From positions 81,039,652 to 81,103,651 of the forward strand of contig CM065299.1 of the NCBI GenBank assembly GCA_032871835.1: a stretch of 64,000 nt of DNA, read 5' to 3'. The notes beneath the pieces are model-generated. The model did not search any database, was not told where the DNA came from, and saw only the letters and a program-made list of their open reading frames with translations. A program made the position numbers and the translations under genes. This document shows positions 59,121 to 64,000 of the stretch, one piece after another; the first letter of the stretch is position 1, and each line of letters begins with the position of its first letter. The DNA is from Dipteronia dyeriana (taxonomy: Eukaryota; Streptophyta; Magnoliopsida; Sapindales; Sapindaceae).

Positions 59121-61068
59121 AGACTTCCTTGCTCGACAATCCGAGGCTTCACACCTCTTGCCAAGACTTCTTGTTCAACACCATAAGTCTCACACCTATT
59201 GTCAAGACTTCCTTCTCACAAGTCATCTAGGTGACCATGAATGCAAAACGCAAACAAGAATGCAACATAGAATGCTATGATCAATACATCCTATGGAAAA
59301 ATACTAGACATGAGCATGAATGCACAAATCACATATAGTCTAGTTAATCATGCAAGTGTAATCAATCTAGATTATGTAAAATATGTTCAACATTAATCAC
59401 AAACTAGATTCATGCATATATCTAAACTTGAATCACAAGATATGATCAACAAATCACAAGATCAAGTTTAAATCACAAAAACCTAAAACATGCTAAAATC
59501 ATATGACAATGTCAAATAGATTTAAGCAAATGTTCTAGAGCATATTCCTAATCATAGATTCAACAAATCACATGAATAGCTCAAAAGAACATAAGTACAT
59601 GTATTATGTGAGAATTTCGGCCAAGAGAGCCTAATACATGTGAAAAACCATTTTTCTCAAAATCAATCAATCAAAGATCATAAAATAGTCCTAGAATCAA
59701 AGCTAGCACAATACAATCTCAAACATGTGATAACATAGGCAAAATCAAAACCTAACTCAACTTGTATGATTTCAATTGAAATTAAATATAGCTTTGAAAG
59801 TGTTCAAAACACAAATCAAACACTCACAATATACAAATATATGTAAAAGAAGAAAACCCAAGGCAATTGATCAAGTTTTAAAAGAAAACTTTGAGAGAAA
59901 ATCAATACCTTAGTTGATCTAGGTACAGTCCCGTTTTTGTATGATTAGACACCAAAAACAGCAGTAAAATAAACTCAAACCTTCAGAGAAAAGATGAAGA
60001 ATGATTAGATGAACACTCTCAACTTCAGTTCACTCAAATCAGAGTTCAAATGAAGAAGTTAAGGTGTTTGGAAGGTGAGAAAATTTAGAGAGAAAATTCT
60101 GCACACTTGATTTGAATTTCTTCTTAGAATGAAATGTGAGAGGGAAAGGAATTATAAAGTGAGGGATAAGAATGAAAGATGAAAAGACCAATTTTCCCTC
60201 CTTTGGAAGTACTCCCCGGAGATGGCACATGGGCATCTCAGGGCAGCAAGGTTGTGCAGCCGAGATGGCCGCGTGCCATCTCGGGTTTGCACACCTTCAT
60301 GGCCTTTTGGCCATGGTGCAATCCCTCGCGCTCCCTTCACGTTCTTCGACCGTTCTCCTGCCTTCGAACTCGGAATTCGAATCTGTTTCTGGATTATGAA
60401 CTGTAACTCTCACACGGACATGGACATATAAGATACTCAATCCAGAAAATAATAATTCAACTCGATATACGAAGACGAAGACAATGTATGAAACATAAGT
60501 TGAAAGTGTAGTATCTTTTGACTTAGAACTTGAAATCAATGGTATGAGTAACCGAAACGACCGGAACTCAATCAAGAATGATTTAAGACTAAATCCAGAT
60601 TCAATATCCATGTTATACAAACATATACACACACAAACACAATTCACACTAGAATGCAAACTACATAGAGATAGTTTCCAATCATGCATATTCCAAAACA
60701 TGTTATGTTCAAACCAATGCATGAGCATTCATCTTTAAGTGTGTGAATGTGTTATACATGGTGCACAACGATGCAGGGACACATATGAATGAATTGTATG
60801 TGTGTGCCTATAAAGGTGCACAACGATGCAGGGACACAAATGTATAATATGTGTGTGTGTGCCTAAGCCTTGTAAGAGAAAGATAAGGTCTTAGTATACC
60901 TTTGTAGAACCAAATTGAATCCTTTCTCTTTGAAGACTTAGAACTTTCTTTGACTTGTTGTTTCTTCTTCCTTGAATCTTGAATCATCATGAACCTAAAC
61001 AATTAAGTCATTACAAGTAAACATCATTTTGATATGGAATTCATGCCAACACGAACTAAAACCTAACA
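59121..61068 (-). mobile_element. SIRE-like LTR, main part right of the LINE
   Basis: Continues the LTR interrupted by the LINE. In minus orientation the LTR starts at 61068 with TGTTAGGTTTTAGTTCG, directly after a polypurine tract. Together with 52527-52751 about 2.2 kb of LTR remains. No coding sequence is seen. Near 60221-60310 a GC-richer stretch (CATCTCAGGGCAGCAAGG...) stands out, and a 54-bp tandem pair lies at 60760-60843. The partner LTR is outside the window. Confidence 0.65.
60760..60843. repeat. tandem pair, period 54 bp, in the LTR
   Basis: GGTGCACAACGATGCAGGG occurs at 60760 and again at 60814, each followed by ACACA and a GTGTGTGTGCCTA stretch. Two copies only. It probably arose within the LTR. 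Confidence 0.8.
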
Positions 61069-61549
61069 ATTTCCCCCTTTGGCAAATTCCATGTAAAAAT
61101 ACCTATACATTCACTACAAATATAAAAATGAAGATATGTCACAAAATCACTCCCTCACATTACAATGAGTAAGATTCCTATAACTAATCTTCACCAACTC
61201 TTGAACTTCATCTTGATCTTCTCTTGAAGCAACTTACAAATCATCTCAAAGCACAATGCATATACAAGAGAAAAACAACAACTGGCAACATATAATATGG
61301 ATAAGAATATTCAATTAAGTCCACAAATACATGTATCTCTCCCTCAATACATGCCAAATACAAAAATCCTTAACCAAATCCTAAGACTAATTATTACAAG
61401 CCATTGAAAGTTCAAAAGTTCACAAAAACAACATAAAAAGGAAACTAAGTAACTAGCAATTCATAACAACTCTTTCTCCCCCTTTTTGACATGAAATGAT
61501 GCCAAAAGGTAAGAAACATACCATGAGACTCAAATACTAGCTACTAGAT
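61069..61549 (-). other. 3' untranslated region with polypurine tract
   Basis: Minus-strand AAAAGGGGGAAAT at 61069-61081 is the polypurine tract next to the LTR start. Further upstream the minus strand has TTTTGGCATCATTTCATG and CAAAAAGGGGGAGAAAG near 61470-61510, the kind of repeat found upstream of the 3' LTR in SIRE-type elements. No gene seen. Confidence 0.6.
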
Positions 61550-62593
61550 CTACCAAAGAAGGATGCGTGTAGTTGACCTAACATAATGCTTGAGAGGTGG
61601 TCTTGAACTTGATGCAATACACTCCTCCAACTCTTTTATTCTAGCATCTTGTTTTTCAACTATAGCACTAAGCTCATCAACCTTCTTCTTCAAATGTAAA
61701 GCCCAATCCGGAAGAATGTTTATGCTAGTCACTTAACAATCAACTTGTGAACTACTAAATAGTCCAAAAGTATCACATGTCTTACCCTTATCCTTATATG
61801 ACATGTATGACACATGTTTATCACTATACTTTTCCAAGGGTTGTACCAACATATCATCTTCACTACTTTGAACACCACGAGCTAAACATAAAGAAGTTAT
61901 AAACCCCGGTAATACATGCTTCTTATCTCCTCTAGTTAAGAAAGCCGTATTATCCAAATAAAACATAAGCAAATCCCCAAGGTTTATAGGTTGATTAGTT
62001 ATTAAGGCATATACTATTTTGATCTTGTCTTTATTCAACTCAGTTGAATATAAAGATCCAATAATATTTGTGCAAATGAAAAGATGCCAAAATGCACTTG
62101 CCTTAGTTAACTCATATTGACTAATATATGCTCTACCTTTCCACTCAAAAGAAGCATTGTCACATAGAGTTCTACCCATGATATTAAGATTCTCAATGAT
62201 ATCAACATCTAGAAAGTTTGAATCAATATCACTAGATAGACCAAGAAACTTGTTAATGTTTATAGGTTTAACTCTAAACACAACACCCCTAATCTCCATC
62301 AAAGCATCCAATAATGTGACACTCTCTCTATATTCATGATAAAATTCTCAAACAATAGTGTCATTCACTCCTAGCATGCTCGCCCAAGATTCCCAATTTC
62401 TATCCTTAATGCATTTAAGAACATAATAATCTTTACATTTACCTAAGTCAATGCCTCTCTCTTGAAATATCTTCTTAGTTGCAAAGACCCCTAAATCCTT
62501 TAACCTTGAAGCTTTGGATCCCTTTGAGGTTGACTTGACTTTCACAATGGGATTCGATTGATTTCCACTTCCGGTAACTTTAGTTCTTCCCAT
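61550..62593 (-). pseudogene. plant transposon-associated protein (retroelement 3' ORF), broken
   Basis: One frame of about 347 codons from an ATG at 62593 (MGRTKVTGSGNQSNPIVKV), interrupted by a TGA at 62348-62350 and a TAA at 61733-61735. The middle resembles the family described as putative plant transposon protein: VFRVKPININKFLGLSSDI, ISQYELTKASAFWHLFICTN, KIKIVYALITNQPINLGDLL and LPGFITSLCLARGVQ. The C-terminal part looks like a coiled coil (LKKKVDELSAIVEKQDARIK). It lies upstream of the polypurine tract of the SIRE-like element, where such elements carry an extra ORF, so it is probably that element's accessory gene. Its function is not known to me. A host gene captured there is the alternative. 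Confidence 0.68.
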
Positions 62594-64000
62594 TTGTTCT
62601 TGTGAAATAAGATGCTATAAACATACAAAAATTAGTGAAAGACAAAACAAGCTTATTAGTCACAAATATATAAAACAATGACATATGACTTAAGAATGAA
62701 TCATCATGCAAGACAAAGATAGTGAGTAATATCTTACAAGTATCATTAAGTCAAAATATGCCAACATGTAACAAAATGAAGCATGTGAACATATCATAAA
62801 AGAGAACAATGTCTAGCATACAATGCTCCCCCTTGATAAATGCTATAACTAAAATTCATGATAGCATAAAGTTTACAAAAATGTTCACACAATCACACAT
62901 TCAAGCAATTTGAAGAAATAACAACAAAATAAGCTTCATATGCTAAGAGAGATACACAAAGATTTTTCAAGTTCTCTCATAATTCTTCAACAATTGCAAA
63001 GATATCATCATACTCATAAACAAAGTGTGTGTGTGAGAGATATGCTTCAAATATATATCAAAAAGTAGTTTGATAATCAACATGCAAACAATTTCCAACA
63101 ACTATTCATCTTAAGCTTTTTCCATAAAAAGTCAAACCGATTATCATCCGGAATTTTTTGCTATTAAGATAATAGATTTCAACATATGAGTGTGTGTGTG
63201 CAAGTGGCTCGTCATCCCATTTCTGTTTTTCAACCCGAGCTCATTTGATTTTCAACTAAACTCCTTTTTAGCCTTCCTCCTTTTCGTTTTAGGCTTTGAA
63301 TCAAAGATTTTTTTTTTTTATTTGATTTCAACACTTCTTTGATTTTTCCATTTTTTTTACATAAACAAAAATTCACTTCTTAACAACTTTCACTCATCAC
63401 AATGGTGTAGCTCTTTCCAACATTGGGTAGCTTTCACAACCAATGTGTGTAGCCCTTTCCATGAAGGTGCTCGTTGAGTTCTATGTAATTGCCGAAGCAA
63501 AATGGATACTAATCATAGGTTATTTTAAATGTACTTAAGCACAAAAATTTCAAGGTGTATCCAATGTTTACATATTAGTAAACTCAACCTACTAGCAAAA
63601 CATATAAGAGAAGCAATGTGCAATTTTTAGAAAACCAAGATTTTATGGCTCATAAACACATGATCTAAGAGCAATAAGTAGAGACTTATTCAAGATCATT
63701 ACTTCTCTAATAAGTACCTTTCAAAGAATATGAAGCTCATATTTTCAAAAGTAATGCCACTCAATATACTATACACAAACAATCATCAGAGTTAAGATCA
63801 ATGTGAACAATATCACTATTAGATCCTAAAATAGCAAATGTCAATGAGAACCATATGTATGCTATACAAAATTCTCTAATATGACATGTTATGAGATGTA
63901 TGTCAAAAATTGAGTCAAAAAATGAATATCTAAGAGAACATGCATTAGAGTATAGATATACCTTTTTGCACATTATATTCACCAGATATCATACTTCCGC
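62594..64000. other. AT-rich region without recognisable genes
   Basis: No supportable ORF, LTR end or RNA gene. T-rich runs occur near 63309 and 63350. A TGTAGCTCTTTCC-like motif is repeated loosely three times at 63400-63465 with steps of about 28 bp. It is probably the upstream part of the same SIRE-like element or its flank. Confidence 0.45.

Noticed and set aside
63761..63982. 73-codon minus-strand ORF
   Set aside because: AT-rich, no similarity recognised, length within chance expectation.

Overview
The window looks like transposon-dense intergenic DNA from a flowering plant, probably a eudicot. The evidence is plant-type Ty1/copia and Ty3/gypsy LTR retrotransposons primed by initiator-Met tRNA, a plant L1-type LINE with a DUF4283-like ORF1, a hAT-type non-autonomous DNA transposon, and no host gene that I can recognise. 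Every coding remnant belongs to a mobile element and every one carries a stop, frameshift or internal deletion. About a quarter of the window (roughly 15 kb) is an unusual low-complexity satellite built from 4-mers such as ACGC, ATGC, ACAC and ACGT. Its purines and pyrimidines alternate almost strictly.

Layout. 1-2600: minus-strand gypsy remnant (RT, protease, gag). 2601-10307: copia chain of an RNase H tail, an LTR, a decayed pol and a second LTR. 10308-10567: AT-rich spacer. 10568-12575: satellite, a 5'-truncated gypsy end (10749-11751), and more satellite. 12576-17033: 5'-truncated copia with its 3' LTR. 17034-19067: satellite. 19068-27866: block of minus-strand gypsy pieces, holding a short non-autonomous derivative, a 2.85-kb gag-protease unit present twice in tandem, and the 5' end of a second gypsy family. 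27867-46419: in effect one long satellite array interrupted by a solo copia LTR (28003-29767), a shortened copia LTR (35593-36319), a hAT-like element (38040-38954) and an LTR-to-LTR gypsy with a gutted interior (41646-45317). 46420-49343: two short non-autonomous gypsy derivatives in inverted orientation. 49344-51583: LTR and gag of a third gypsy family. 51584-52526: satellite that changes strand halfway. 52527-61068: LTR of a SIRE-like element split by a 6.4-kb LINE. 61069-64000: the 3' region of that element, with a broken plant-transposon-protein ORF, then sequence without recognisable genes.

How the parts relate. Complete element ends abut the satellite base for base in at least ten places, and two of these insertions have matching target-site duplications, so much of the satellite predates them. 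In two places (11752-12575 and 51584-52526) a satellite block instead joins two elements that are both broken inside their own sequence, which suggests that the satellite also takes part in rearrangement. No resident gene system was found. The most novel points are the satellite itself with its irregular higher-order structure, and a gypsy derivative that has lost gag and pol yet is present in three copies sharing one internal junction. All identities quoted are judged by eye.
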